DNA of 64,000 bases from Pseudoscleropodium purum (taxonomy: Eukaryota > Streptophyta > Bryopsida > Hypnales > Brachytheciaceae), in the NCBI GenBank assembly GCA_963969395.1, contig OZ017797.1, forward strand, positions 11,160,001 through 11,224,000. The letters run 5' to 3'. The notes under the pieces are model-generated. The model saw only the letters and a program-made list of their open reading frames with translations. It was not told the DNA's origin and ran no database searches. Of this stretch, positions 39,501 through 51,943 are shown in pieces. The position numbers and the translations under genes were made by a program. The stretch's first letter is position 1; the number at the start of each line of letters is the position of its first letter.

Positions 39501-40915
39501 TCAAATCTTGGAGTTGCAGAATCACCACCATTACAGAATGGACTCGGCTGTGAAGTGATTGAACGGGGTCGTATCCTAAAGGAACTACCTCACAAAAATT
39601 GGATACGCAATCGCGCTCTTCACTCCTACTACACAAAAAAAAGCACGACCCATAAAGTGGACGCAGAAGAAGTACCGTTAATCATCTCCAGCGAACAGCC
39701 TCCACCGCTGATATCAGCAACTTCACCAATTTCAAGGTACTCCGCCAGGTGATAGCGAACACCGTCAGCAGAATTTAAGATGAGGTCGTAACATGTATAG
39801 AAGCAGGTCTCAGGTGCGTCCAGAAGAAACTGCCGCAAATCCATAACAGAGTCGCCTGGGTTGACCTGCCACATAACTACCACGTAAGACACCACTTTAC
39901 CAAGAAAACAAATTTTGCTCACGGTACAATGTCTCCTCAAAGCTGATCATCAACACCCAACCACACCCGATCTCGTTCCGGAAGAAACAGATTCCCCCTC
40001 AGCCTACAAACTCATCACAATGGGAACATTTCACGGAAGTTTCGCATCGATACCTGCAATTCAAGCTGCTCCCCACTGGGTCCCTTCACGGTAATCGGAT
40101 ACAGCAACAGCTCCGCTGAAAAACAGAACAAACAACTTCTCAGAAAGACTGCTTAAGCATGTCGCAATTTATAAACACACAGACCAGCTCAGAGTCATAC
40201 ACGCAACAAGGACACAATACTTGGGAATTCATGCAACCACCTTGTGATTCACACCGATTTCTGAACTTGCGAGCCTAAATTCTTCTCCAATTAATACGTG
40301 CGCAGAACTGAACAATCGGAGTGGCAGCTTCGCAACAAATAATTTCTCTAAGCGTGCGGGCGGCAAGCCAGGCTTTCCTACATGTGCATTACTCTGAGTG
40401 TCGATAATTGGGCAAAAGAGTGGACCTGGATTCGGGCATCAACATTCAAACCTGTCGCTGGTGATCACGACAGCGTTCGTCTAGTAATCCGGTTCCAACT
40501 CCACGAGTAATCTAACATTCAAAATAGGAAAAGTCAGCAGCATCACCGCCTTACCATCTCCATCGGCTTCTCCATCCGCTTCTCCATCACCATTCACATC
40601 ACGAGTTTCAGCTTCTTCAGGTTTCGACTTGGCATCATCGCTACCGGCTTCGCTTTGACCGCTTGTCTCCGTTTTCTCGGACAAGGATGACGCAGTTTCC
40701 ACCTTACCAGATTCGGTCAGAGCCTCAGCCACGGCCTCTTTCGGAGCTTCCACTGCTAATTTGTCCACTGCAGCAGGGACAGCAGGGGCCTTCCTCAAAA
40801 CCAACTCAGGAAGCCCGGTCGCACTTGTTAAGGGCTGAACCTCTTTAGACGCAACGGAACCTGAGTCAGGTTTGCCCTTGCCTTTGTTTTTACCTTTGTT
40901 GGCTTTACCCGCCAT
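30510..40915 (-). CDS. FMT: FRIENDLY/clustered-mitochondria (CLU) protein, 28 exons, right copy
   Basis: Exact mirror of the left gene: each exon boundary is 51301 minus its left counterpart, so the first exon is 40555-40915 and the last is 30510-31032. All coding frames I could compare are identical and intact, so both copies should encode the same 1,442-aa protein. The two copies are convergent, with their 3' ends facing across the centre. Identical introns and upstream sequence mean expression cannot be assigned to one copy from RNA reads. If the arms are real, dosage is doubled. If they are an assembly product, only one gene exists. Confidence 0.9.
34274..34303 (-). other. Mirror copy of the exon 19 hairpin
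   Basis: Same 11-bp stem and 8-base loop as in the left CLU gene, located in exon 19 of the right copy. Confidence 0.75.
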
Positions 40916-41854
40916 TTTCGCAGCCCTGAAGGACATCAACAACCCTCGTAATGCTTCAGAAAATAGTCATTAGGCACCTACAGAAACTCCGGTAATCCTC
41001 AATCCCCCACACTCTCCATAGCTCTCCATAGTCAAATGAGAAACGAAGTAGACTGTTCCTAAACACGTAAAATGTCAGTCTGTCGGAACAGCACTTGCAA
41101 AGAGATGAAAATATGGTGTACATGCGCCAATCCGTGGCAATGATACCGACTCTTCACGGAAGGATGAAAACTTTACTTACATTATTATTATTATTATTAT
41201 TATTATCCTCATTTTTGTTCTGAATCGTTTTAATAATCTCTTAAACCCAGCGAAAAATCGCTAGAAAACTGTGGTAACCTCGAGAATCTTTCAATTCTAT
41301 TCATGGGAAGACTTGAATACAATTTGTCCTGGTCACTCCCCCGTTCCGGCATGATTGATCAAAAACTATTGTCGCAAATTGTAGAGGTCACTCCGAACGA
41401 ACTACCAGTATTTGGCCTATCTTCGATCGGAGGGCAGCGTACCTTTCTTAGTGACTCCTAATGATGGCTTAAAGGCCAGTACACACACACAAGATTAAGC
41501 AACATGAGCAGCACGCCAGTCCTCCACCTCCGCGCAACTGCACCAGACGACGTCGTGGTCTTAGAAGACCCTAAACCCTGCAGACGGAAATACAAAGGGA
41601 AATGATTCAGCAGTTGTTCGCGGCATTCAAACGCATTTGATCACTCCACACATGCGCTCTCAATAGTTTAACGACCACGAAGACTCCTATTCAATCAGAG
41701 CTGCATGTCTAGGGCTTGGCTTCAGGTTCAAAACATTTGGAACCAAACACAGTTTTCGTGAGTTCGTTGGTTCGGGGAATGACACATTTCATTGTCACAG
41801 CAGCGAAGGAGTACAGAGTTCCGGAAGAAGGGAGGCAGCAAAAGTACATTGATT
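40916..41854 (-). promoter_or_regulatory. Upstream region of the right FRIENDLY/CLU gene
   Basis: Mirror of 9447-10385, with the microsatellite at 41181-41206 and the telo-box-like motif at 41569-41579. Identity with the left copy ends at 41854. Promoter sequence beyond that point differs between the two genes, so distal regulation could differ. Confidence 0.45.
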
Positions 41855-42972
41855 CATGCTCCGATACAATTACACAGTTAGTGGTCGGACTTTGAATTTT
41901 GCCATTGGTTTTAGCTGTTTTCTTAGCTCGAGCTAGAATTTCCAACCTTATAATCGACGAGACAAAAAATAAAAAATAAAAAATAAAGAGAAGCCCAATT
42001 GTTTGGAAATTCTATGCTCAAACGCCCTCTAGACTACGAACAACAGGAAATTGTGTGAAACTGGTAAACCTCAGCCCCTGTGCCACAATGTTGCTAACGA
42101 TACTCACGACAAAATCCCATAATAATAGAGCCTGCAACTCTGCATTGAATCTTTTTCCCTAATTAAAACGTCAAAACTGTGGATTGCGCAAGGGCCTTGC
42201 GACTAGAACCTCTCTACCTTTTCCAAAAATGATCAATGATTCACATTGGCGAACTCCATGCCTGTAAAGCGAGTGAATCCCAATTTGCCTCAGTTCTCAG
42301 TATCATTCACAGGAGAGGAATCTCTTCGTCGAAATTATCGAACACGACACCATTTTCAATTAGTTCTTTACGATAAGGTGTTGATACAGCGATTCAATTA
42401 CTTCGAAATCGAATCAACCCTGCCCAAAATTAGCTGTGCAGCTGCTATTTCACCACACTCACTTCACACAAAGCTGGAAAATTTTCACACTAGCAATGCT
42501 GTCAATCACCAGAGAGAAAAAACGAATTAAATTCCTTACACTCCACAACTCCAAGTGCAACAGGCTCTTCGATATACCAATTAAAATGCACCTCCAGGAC
42601 CGCAAAATTCGCAAAACTGAGCCAAGATGGGTGCAGGGGGAGATGCGCACAAGGAACCAAGGCCGCAGGCGACGATTTTTCGACGTTCCTGAGAGAATCC
42701 ACGACAATGGCTGCGGCAATGCGAACCCTGGCAATGGCAATGGAGAGCAGAACGCGTGTTTGCCTTTCTGTGGTGAGGGAAGGTCTCAAAACCCTAGACC
42801 CCAAGTAATGAGGTCGGTACCACTGGGAGCTCGTGTCCAAGGGAGCCTGGGGTTAGATGCTGCTACCCTGACTAGGAAGGTACCGTGCTGGAGAGGGGTA
42901 TCAGGGGTGGAGTGGGGCATTTGTATCCTTCCGTTCGTGGGGGCCTTATCCAGATTGATCGTACGGTGGGGG
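41855..42972. repeat. Diverged outer shoulder of the large inverted duplication, right
   Basis: Reverse-complement homologue of 7972-9446, with many substitutions and small indels and only one copy of the unit duplicated on the left. Homology ends at the CCACCGTACG-type block (about 42961-42968 on this side). A 303-codon frame crosses this region but is not maintained in the left shoulder, so no gene is called. Confidence 0.8.
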
Positions 42973-43689
42973 AGGGAGCGGGGACTTATCATAGCAGGGA
43001 TTTTATTTTCAATTTTCCAAGGTAGAGTAAGATACAGTTGGGAACAAAACCGAGTGCAGTTCAACGACACCCAACTTGGACACCTGTTTCCAACTAATTT
43101 AAGTCATAAACACAGGGATTACATGATGAAAGCAGGAATCCAAGTAGCGAAGTTTATACTAAATGTAAAACCAATAAATGCAAAGAAATTGGGATTTTTA
43201 AGATTCTTAGAAATTCAAAGCCATCAGGGTTCCTCTACTCAGCACTATTTGCCACCTTCAGCCACCAATCTGTCAACTTTGGCATTGCTCTTCTACGATC
43301 TCGATTTGAACCCCTTTTTTATCTATGTGTGTCTTCTCTGTAATTAGGGTTGTTTGTCTCCGTTGTTGCAAGAGCCAAAACACCAAGCTTTGGTGTGGCT
43401 TGGGAGTGTTGTGTAAATGAAAAGTTGCCACTTTGGAGGTATGAGCCAATCTTGTATAGCACATCTCAAGAAATATGAGGGAGTGAGATTGAGAGACAAA
43501 CACGAGGGTGTCCAAAGCTTCTAAGAAGATGGCTCTCCTCCTAGTTTGCATTAGTTGTTCCCCCTCTCAAAAAATTTACAAGCTGTTGATTTTTTTTTTT
43601 AAATGCTTATCCTCGAAATCGCCATTGATTTCTCAAAAAAATCACAAGTAGTTGATCTTGTGAGATTTAATCTGAGCCATCCAAATATA

Positions 43690-43975
43690 AAATACAAAAT
43701 GAATATTGGATAGATATACAATATCGGATATAGATAGAAGATGAATATTGAATATAGATATCAGATACAAATATAGTATAAAATACAAATACAAATGAAT
43801 ATTAAATATAGATGTTGGATACAAATACAATATTGGATATAGATTCGGGAGGAATATTGAATGTAGATATTAGACACAAATATAGTACCAAATACAGATA
43901 TAGATGAATACTGAATATATATATTAGATACAAATATAATACCGGATATGGATACAGGAGGAATTATCCCATATT
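43690..43975. repeat. Degenerate GATATAGAT-type minisatellite
   Basis: Irregular repetition of blocks such as GAATATTGAATATAGATAT, AGATACAAATATAGTA and GGATATAGAT, with higher-order spacing of about 50-60 bases and many point changes. No coding value. Confidence 0.75.
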
Positions 43976-45009
43976 GATTGTCACTATGTTGGTTTCTAAA
44001 AATTACAAGAAGGAGGAGGAGGGAGAAAAGGGGTTGCAAATGAAAATTTTAACATCTTTAAAATCCAAAATGAGCCCAAAAACGAAGTCACTTTTGGATG
44101 GATAGTGGATATACTTTTCTTCACTATCCACTCAAAAGATGTCTCTCTTACAAACCAAGAGAAGAGGTGTTTGTGTCATCTTTGTTATTGAAGATTGACT
44201 TAGAATTGCATCTTAGACAGCAAAACTTACTACAACATTTTAAAAGAGGTAAATTATTGTTTGACATCACTATAAAGCATACTTTGAGCAAGGCTAGATT
44301 GGGTGTACAAGTGGAACTTAATAGAAGCCGTGTATGCATCATAAACATGTTCTTACACACTTGAGGTTTGAAAATTAGAGTCTTCATGACTAGAATAGTA
44401 ATAAATATGTTTAACCCTTAAAAGACATAGTAAGCTCCAAAGGCATTATGAAAATCAAAATCAAAATTTTCATATAGCTCTTGATTTTAAATGCTTTTAA
44501 GCTTAATTAAATAAATGTAGATCCAATAGTCTATTTTTTATTCCTTTAGATTTTCTTCAAAATTGTCAAAATTATAATTTTTGTAATACTTTGAAGATAG
44601 TATCTTGAAAAGTTCAAAATATACTACTTTAGAACTTTTTCTATTGAATTTCTCTTGGTGTAAGCTCAAAGATTACATCAAATATACCATGATGTTTGTC
44701 ACTATTATTTCCATGTTTTAAAAATTCATTATATTTTAAGCATTTTAGTAATTGCTATGATTATTATAAAGAATTTTCTATAAAAAAATCATATAAAAAT
44801 TGAATTTGATGTTTTTATTTATGAAAAAATGAGATTAAATTTGAGACATATATTACTACATTTAAAAAATATCAAATTTTTAAATGTATACTATTATATA
44901 GAAATCTAATGAAGTTTAACTAGCCCAAACATGAAATGTTTTTAAGGATTACCTTAGATGGTAGTTCATGGTGTTGGACTTTGGAGATGATGAATGTGTT
45001 GGATCACAA

Positions 45010-45590
45010 CATGTATATCAATATGTGAATTGTGGAGGTAGGTAAATGATGACTTGGAGATTTATAATAGCTTTGGAGCTAGGAGCATCATATATAGAAT
45101 TGAAGGTAGGATGGATACACATTTGTACAAATTTATTATAGAAAATTTCTTGTGGTCTACTATCTAGTTATAATTTGGATCTAAAAGTAGGATAGTCTTC
45201 AATAAGATAATGATTCCAAGCATTTAAGCAAAATTGTGCAAGAGTGGTTGGCATCACAACCATTTCAACTCCTTCAATGACTTGCACAATCAGTAGATTT
45301 GAGTTCTATTGAACACTTTTGGTCACTTATCAAATGGTGCTTGAATAAATATCAAACACCTCTAAAAGGAAGTCAAGCTTATTTTAGGAGCATGTATATT
45401 TAATGTATCCCAATTTCAATAAAAAAGATTGCATGGCATTTTATGAGAGCATGCCAAGAAAGACTCTTGTTGTATTGAAAAATAGGCACTATAGACCAAT
45501 TGTTGAAGATTTTGTAGTAAACTTGAACAAAATTGAGTACGTACACATCGTTTCTCATTTGGCTTTGTTGCATTCTTTTTTGCTCTGAAT
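45010..45590 (+). mobile_element. Tc1/mariner-type (DD34E) transposase relic
   Basis: Translation in shifting frames gives an IEGRMDTHLYKFIIENF block (about 45100-45150). Next comes DNDSKH...SKIVQEWL, a Q-stop-LAQSVDLSSIEHFWSL block, and LNKYQTPLKG (45206-45355). Last is KKDCMAFYESMPRK (about 45421-45465). This is the classic C-terminal order of Tc1-like transposases. The second catalytic Asp (GAT 45206) and Glu (GAA 45311) are 35 codons apart, so 34 residues lie between them, the Tc1 spacing. A stop codon replaces the usual tryptophan, further frame changes are present, and I found no N-terminal helix-turn-helix or terminal inverted repeats. It is inactive. Confidence 0.82.
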
Positions 45591-47019
45591 ATAATATACA
45601 ACTTTGTATGCAATTGCACAAGTTTATATAGTATTATGTCCAATTTTCAAATGTCAAGAAAAGCCTATGAATTGTTGATGATTGTATATTGAATATTAGT
45701 CTACACAAAGTGTATTTAGTCTTGTTTCTAACTATACTGACTCAAATTTTGTATTTATTTTTTTAGAGGTAGTGATCTTTATTGGAGTCATATATAAAAC
45801 CTCTTTACATCCATACACTAGGATGAAACACTCAAAATATTGACGATAACTCATTTAGTCATCCAAATATGCATATATTTTATAAAAAAATTGAGTGAAA
45901 TTTTTCAAAGCTATTTTATAGTAATTTCGCAATTCCATTGCAAAAGATAAATATATTATCAAATATTTCCTAGCTCAAGAAAAAATTCTATAGCTTTCAA
46001 GCAATAAATCATTCAAACAAAATTCTTAATATAACTTGCAATTTTAGACTAATTGAAGAGCTTTATACATAGATAATTTTTTAGATTAGAGATGAAATTT
46101 CAATTAATCATAAAAATGAATATTTTTTTTATGGTCAAATGTGGTAATATCCATCCATTTGGTTTGAAAATTTGGGTGAAATTCAAAGATTTCATCCATT
46201 CAAGAACAAGGAAATAATGTTTTTTTAAAACTTTTTACATACTTTAAGTAAGGGCTTTCTTATAAATACACATCTATTGCTCATATTTTTTGGTCATTGT
46301 TTTGTGGATTAATCCTTTGGATTTGTAGAATGCCTATAATGCTTAAGGTTTTGCTCAAGATATATGATCCACCTACAAAGCTATAAGTTATATTTTGAAA
46401 TTCCCTTATTGATAGCAACCTTGTAGCGTAGAAGACTAAAGCATATATTTACACTTCTCGTTATATTAGAGATAGAATTCATATTCAAGCTCAATTTGAC
46501 AATTGTTGGTACACCATAGGTTTAAAGACAAGACAAAGGTGATTAAAAATTTCAAGCAACCTTCTTTGTCCCTTTACATTAAGCTCTTGAAAAAAAAATA
46601 AATAAATAAAAAATAAGATTTGAAAATGTTTGAGGAATGATCATTCTTTATAGTAAAATAAATGTTTAAAATTTTTCATAAATTTTTCACTTTTAAAAAT
46701 TCAACATTTTTTTTCAAAATAGACATAAGTACGGTTACTTTTTACATAATAACAACATTTCTAAAACTTGTTGTACTTTAAATGTTAGGCAATGCTAAAA
46801 TTTCTTTGACATTTGCACTTGCCATTTAATAAATGATAGTAGGAATCCCCTTTTTGTGCAAGCTTCATCATTGTTAAGGCTAAATGTGGATATCCATCCA
46901 TTCAAGGAGTACTCATTTTATTATGTTGAGAGTTTTTTTTAATAGTAATTACTTCTTTAGAATCAAAAAATCCTATATTGCTAGTTCCATCTTATATTTA
47001 GCAAATGCATGTTTCTTTC

Positions 47020-47812
47020 ATTGTCATATATAGTGACTCACAAAAATAGTTGGCTATCCTAAAAATTGCTCTCAAAAATTGAGAAATTGGAATTATGAAG
47101 TGAAATTTGAACATGTTGTTGTCCAAAGGGGTTCTATCCACATATGTAATTTTACTTAAAATGGACTATATTTAGACAATTTATTATTTGAATAAATTTT
47201 TGATGGAAATTTTTTTTTTGTAAGAAGCCAAAATGTCCCATTTTCTTTCATAGGACGAATGTACATCTTGACTAGACTCTCATATTATAAGTTTCATGAA
47301 TTTTGAAATTTTATTAATCAAGATTTAATTGATTGAAATTTGAATTCAAAATTTTTATTTTCACTCTATAAATTACAAAAAATAAAATGAAATGAAAATT
47401 CAAAATAACATCAAATAATTATATATATCAAAAATATATATTTTTTCAATTTATGGAATAAATAAAATAAAAAATAAAATAAAATTTTGAGGTCAAATTT
47501 CAATGAATTAAATTCAAAATTCATGAAACTTATAACATGTGAATCTAGTCAAGATGTACATTCTTCCTATGAAAGAAAATGGGACATTTTGGCTTCTTAC
47601 AAAAAGTTTTTTTTTCCATCAAAAATTCATTCAAATAATAAATTGTCTAAATATAGTCCATTTTAAGTAAAATTACATATGTGGATAGAATCCCTTTGGA
47701 CAACAACATGTTCAAATTTCACTTCATAATTCTAATTTCTCAATATTTGAGAATGATTTTCAAGATGGCCAACTACTTTTGTTAGTCACCGTAATATATT
47801 ATGACTCATAGG
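47020..47812. mobile_element. Foldback element with about 300-bp inverted arms
   Basis: The left arm, about 47020-47345, is the imperfect reverse complement of about 47490-47812. Shared blocks include GAAATTTGAACATGTTGTTG, CTATCCACATATG and AATGGGACATTTTGGCTTCT. The roughly 145-bp centre is AT-only low complexity. One insertion of about 20 bases separates the arms near 47310. It looks like a non-autonomous foldback or MITE-class element; target-site duplications were not clear. Confidence 0.8.
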
Positions 47813-49063
47813 TGACAAAGCAAGTTAATGTCTAACTTTCATTATAAAATCCCCACTAGGGTTTTTATTTTGGAACAATGTTTCCTTCGTTGACTTCATT
47901 CCAGAGGTTAGTTTTTGGAGGGATGAAGCCAGAGAGGTTAGATTTTTGACAATCTGGCAAAATTTTGCCAAAAATAAAAGCCCTGATCCCCACCAACGTT
48001 CCCGAAGTTTTTTGAGTTGCCCCGGTAATTTTCCTCTTCTTTATAAAGGGACCAATTTTTTTTCCTAGAGGCACTGGTTGCATCCTCTCCTTATCAAAAT
48101 CTTCTAGTTTATTTCCTCTAGTATCAAATTCTCACTAGCCAATTTCCTTCAACTTCAAATTTATAGAGGTTGCAATACATCCTCCATATAAGTTAAAAAT
48201 ATTCTTTTTTTCATGGCAATTAGGTTCAAAACTATTGCGATTGTTATTTAAGTATGTATTGTTCTTACATGTCTCAAATTTATCAACTCTTCATTGATCA
48301 AAGTATTTGCAACTTGATGTCAGTGAGTAAGATTTCTTGGTTGATGCAATAATTTGATTCAATATAGCTAAAATATTGATATGCAAGTTTTGCATGGATT
48401 ACTTGTAAAACTTGTGTATCATTGATGTTATTTGTCATGGTGCCAAAATCCAACTTTGATATCGACCTTCAAACATCATCATTGATTGTAGTGTGGTAAG
48501 CAAGCAACTAGTAATGGTGCCAAACAACCCTAAATACAACTAGATAACTATGACAATTCTAAATGATAGGCACAAATAAATATCAATTTGTAATACCACA
48601 AAGAATCAATGAAAATCTTCATTTTCAAAAAATTTAGCTCCTACAAAAAACTTGCCAACTTCTTCATGATTACTCCAAAAACTATATAATACTCTTGCTT
48701 TACCACCAAGCCACCTCTACAATAAGAAAGATTCAAATACTACACAAAGCCTCAATCTTTGTATACATCTTGAAAGTCAGTTTAAGAAGAAGTAGTGTCC
48801 ACCTTGTCCAAGAAGATACCCACCTCTAGTAACCTTGGGTACTAGCCTTGAATTCTAAATTGCAAGTGGCTAAGATCCGACAATTTCATGGAAGTGGCGG
48901 CTAAATAGCCCCCATTTATTTTTGCACACCAATAGGTTGCCAGTCCTACCAATGTTTTGTCCAGTTTTCCATCCTCCATTTTCACACTCCAACCGGTTAT
49001 TTTCCCAAAGGCACCGGCTAACAACGAACTAACTACCAGTTCTTCCCGGACATTGATCCCCAT

Positions 49064-49244
49064 GTTTTAGGTGATGAGCCTAATTTTTTAAACAGATTTT
49101 AGATGATGTTTAATGCAACAAACCCATGTTTTTATGTGAACAAAATGTTCAATATAATATCAATGTTGATATAAAAACACGGGTTTGTTGCATTAAATGT
49201 CACCTAAAATCTGTTTCAAAAAATGAGGACTTGTCACTTAAAAT
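49064..49244. mobile_element. MITE-like hairpin, about 180 bp
   Basis: 49064-49135 and about 49171-49244 are imperfect reverse complements sharing TTTAATGCAACAAACCC and CAGATTTTAG(A/G)TGA, separated by about 35 bases. Size, AT richness and long inverted ends fit a miniature inverted-repeat element. As RNA it would fold into a miRNA-precursor-like stem, but no expression evidence exists here. Confidence 0.75.
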
Positions 49245-49735
49245 ATAAGTTCTTGAGATGTGCTTCAGTAGAAATTTTTCGCCTGTCATGGATTGGCTGG
49301 CATTTGGACTATTATAAATTGGTTTACCTTAGGTTTACAATGTTTTTATTCTCAATCATCACTTTTGTGCCTCTTTCCTAGGTTTTATATACATGTAGTG
49401 GGTCTTTGAAGTAACTTAGTCCTCTTTGTCATTCACTTCCAAGAAATTCATCATTGATCTAAGAGTTATAATTAAAGTCAAAATGTTAAGTTTCTTAGTT
49501 ATAAAAAACCAATAGAACACTTCTATAAAAAAAATAAAGTCACTATCAAAATCAGCTAGTGTAAATTGACCCCTGCTCATCTCCGAAGGAAAACCCTGAA
49601 ATATTTTATTGGCTATGTCCTTTGGACAAAAACTATGACAACAACTCCACACTGACTCTACACAAATCTGAGTTTCCAAATTTTATCTACAACCCCATTC
49701 ACACTCACTTAGTGCAGTTTAATTTTGTCTAATAT

Positions 49736-49965
49736 TAGGCCCACATGCCGCCACCTACTAGGGCGAACCCCATGCCAGGAGCCCCCTTAGGTGGGAGCCT
49801 CTTGCCTGTGACCTTTGGCTGGCCTAGGGAGCCCCGCCTATGTGGACCCTCGATTGGATGAGGGAACCCTCGTCTGGCCAAACTTTGGCTGGCCATGGAG
49901 CCCCAGTTGGGCGGCCTAGAGAGCCCCTACTTGCCAGAGAGCCCCCGCCCTAGGCGGACTCCTTT
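49736..49965. repeat. Isolated GC-rich repetitive patch
   Basis: About 230 bases of high GC lie in very AT-rich surroundings, built from degenerate repeats such as GGCTGGCCTAGGGAGCCCCG, GGCTGGCCATGGAGCCCC, GGCGGCCTAGAGAGCCCC and CCAGAGAGCCCCCGCC. It is followed at once by a TTTTAATT-type low-complexity tract to about 50040. I recognise neither a gene nor a known element. Confidence 0.8.
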
Positions 49966-51943
49966 TTTTAGTTTTAATTTTAATTTTAATTTTTTAATTA
50001 TTAATTATTAATTTTTTAATTTTTTAATTTTTTAATTTCATTATTTTTTCGTTTTTCGTTTTTTACTAGATTCTTAGATTTAAAGTTTTTTAATGTTTAA
50101 ATTTTGAATTTTAAGTTGCATTTTTTAATTTTTAATCCTAATTTCTCAATTTTTTACTTTTTTATATTACTAATTTTTGGTTACTAAGTCATCAAACTTA
50201 GATTAGAGTTAGGTGGATTAAACTTAGGTAGGTTAAATTCAAATAAGTCTTATGCTTTAGATTAGATTTACGTACATTTAGATATTCAACTTGGGATTCT
50301 TGTCATTAAATCCAACAAGGGTTCTTTTTTTAGAATCTAATAGAGATGCTAAGTTATTAAGTTGGGTGAGATTTTTTGTATGATTTAGATGGTGGTGATG
50401 GTGATAGCAATTTGGTGTGGTGAAAAAGATTAGGATACATAACAATGCCTCAAGTTTCAATATCTACAAGCTTCGGCGTTTCCTATGTTTCTTCAACGGT
50501 GGATGGTTCGTGCAATGAGGGTGAAGCTAAGGGCAATTACTCTCTTTTGTGGGAAGCTTGTTTGTGATATATCTCAAGTATAGACAAACATTTGACTCAC
50601 TTCTTGTTTGGGTTGCTATTATATTTTTTTTTATTCAATTCTAAGTTGATTGCTCAAATGCAATTTCAAGGAGAATCTCGAGAACATCTATTTTAGGGGA
50701 CATATTGTTTAGCTCTGTACTTGGGGATTTAAGTTTTATTTGCCAAGTTTTTGTTCTGAAACATGAAGCCGTAAATTTTAGTATTGGGAACTGGGAGCTC
50801 TAGAACTTATTGCAATTGTATTTTTGATCAAATTTTGTTTGAGACCTTGTTCGAATTCTCTGTTGCCATGAAACAAGTGTATGGAAGATTGGTAGCATCT
50901 TCATCACTGTGATAGTGCTCTAGACCTCGTGAAGAAGTAGAAGCTAGTGGAGGACAAGACTTTCAGATTGAAGAACAAGAGTAAGAATGTGCAAACTGTA
51001 GAGCTTGCACTAGTTCGTACAAAATACTAGGTCAAAGCGCGGAATAGAGGACCCCAAAGCTACTCAAAAGATTTGCATCCGTGAATTGTGAGATTGTTCA
51101 CTACTTTTGATTGATTGTTGTAGTTGCTATGATGGAGCCAAGCGATTCACATTTGCAATGTTTTTTAGATTACTTAATTGACAAAAAAATCCGAAATTCG
51201 GAAATCCGAAATTGTTGCTCTCAAGATTGTGTATATGTAGAAGAAGAAGAAAGAAGAGGCTTCGAAAGAGGAGTTGAATGAATTGTTCAAAGTGGCCATT
51301 AGTTAGTCTAAGGTTTTAGTTGATATCCTAACTGTGTTGCAATTTCATGGCACATATTGCTCCTTCTTCGCAATTCATTGTTCCTTATATAAGCTTCATG
51401 TCATCCCCTATTCTTTTATGTTGGATGCACTTGGTCTGACTGAGCTATGTGCGAGACAGGATCTCCTATTGAGAGAGTTTGAACAAGGTAGTTCTTTTTA
51501 ATTGTCTTCACTTGACCAAATTGGATATTGAAATTTTTACATTCCTATTAGGTTTTGATGCACCAAAGCCAATTGAATATATTTGAGATGAACTAATTGA
51601 AGGTGGGTGCAATGTAGACCATTGAAATTGGATGTTTTGTGGTCTTATGTAGTTTTTGATGTACGTGATTGCTTGGTTAGGATGCTATGGATTTGGCACG
51701 TTGGATTATGGGATGATGGTTTTTTGGGTTTGCCTTGAAGAAGACAACCTAATGCAAAAGGTCACATTATGGTCCTCCCTTATGACATGTGTTTGTGTTA
51801 ATTTCAATCACCTCAACATGTGCATAACTGTTTTATCAAATTTTTTTCCTAAAAAGGATTTCAATTCAATGATTTGGTTTATATTTGAATTTCAATTCAA
51901 TGATTTGTTTTATCTATCTAACATTTTTTATTTTGTTTTGTAG

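Larger units (their letters stand above)
27672..41854 (-). repeat. Right arm of the 14,183-bp inverted repeat
   Basis: Reverse complement of 9447-23629 with constant sum 51301. The inner edge falls three bases before TBL exon 4, at base 27672 (27671 mismatches). The outer edge is at 41854 (41855 mismatches). Immediately outside, the sequence stays homologous to the left shoulder but is clearly diverged. The genes of the left arm are mirrored here, in opposite orientation. Confidence 0.97.

Noticed and set aside
42436..43347. 303-codon open frame on the plus strand in the right shoulder
   Set aside because: The first part resembles the left shoulder in the same frame but then shifts frame there. 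Composition is repetitive, no domain is recognised and the frame runs out of the homologous region.
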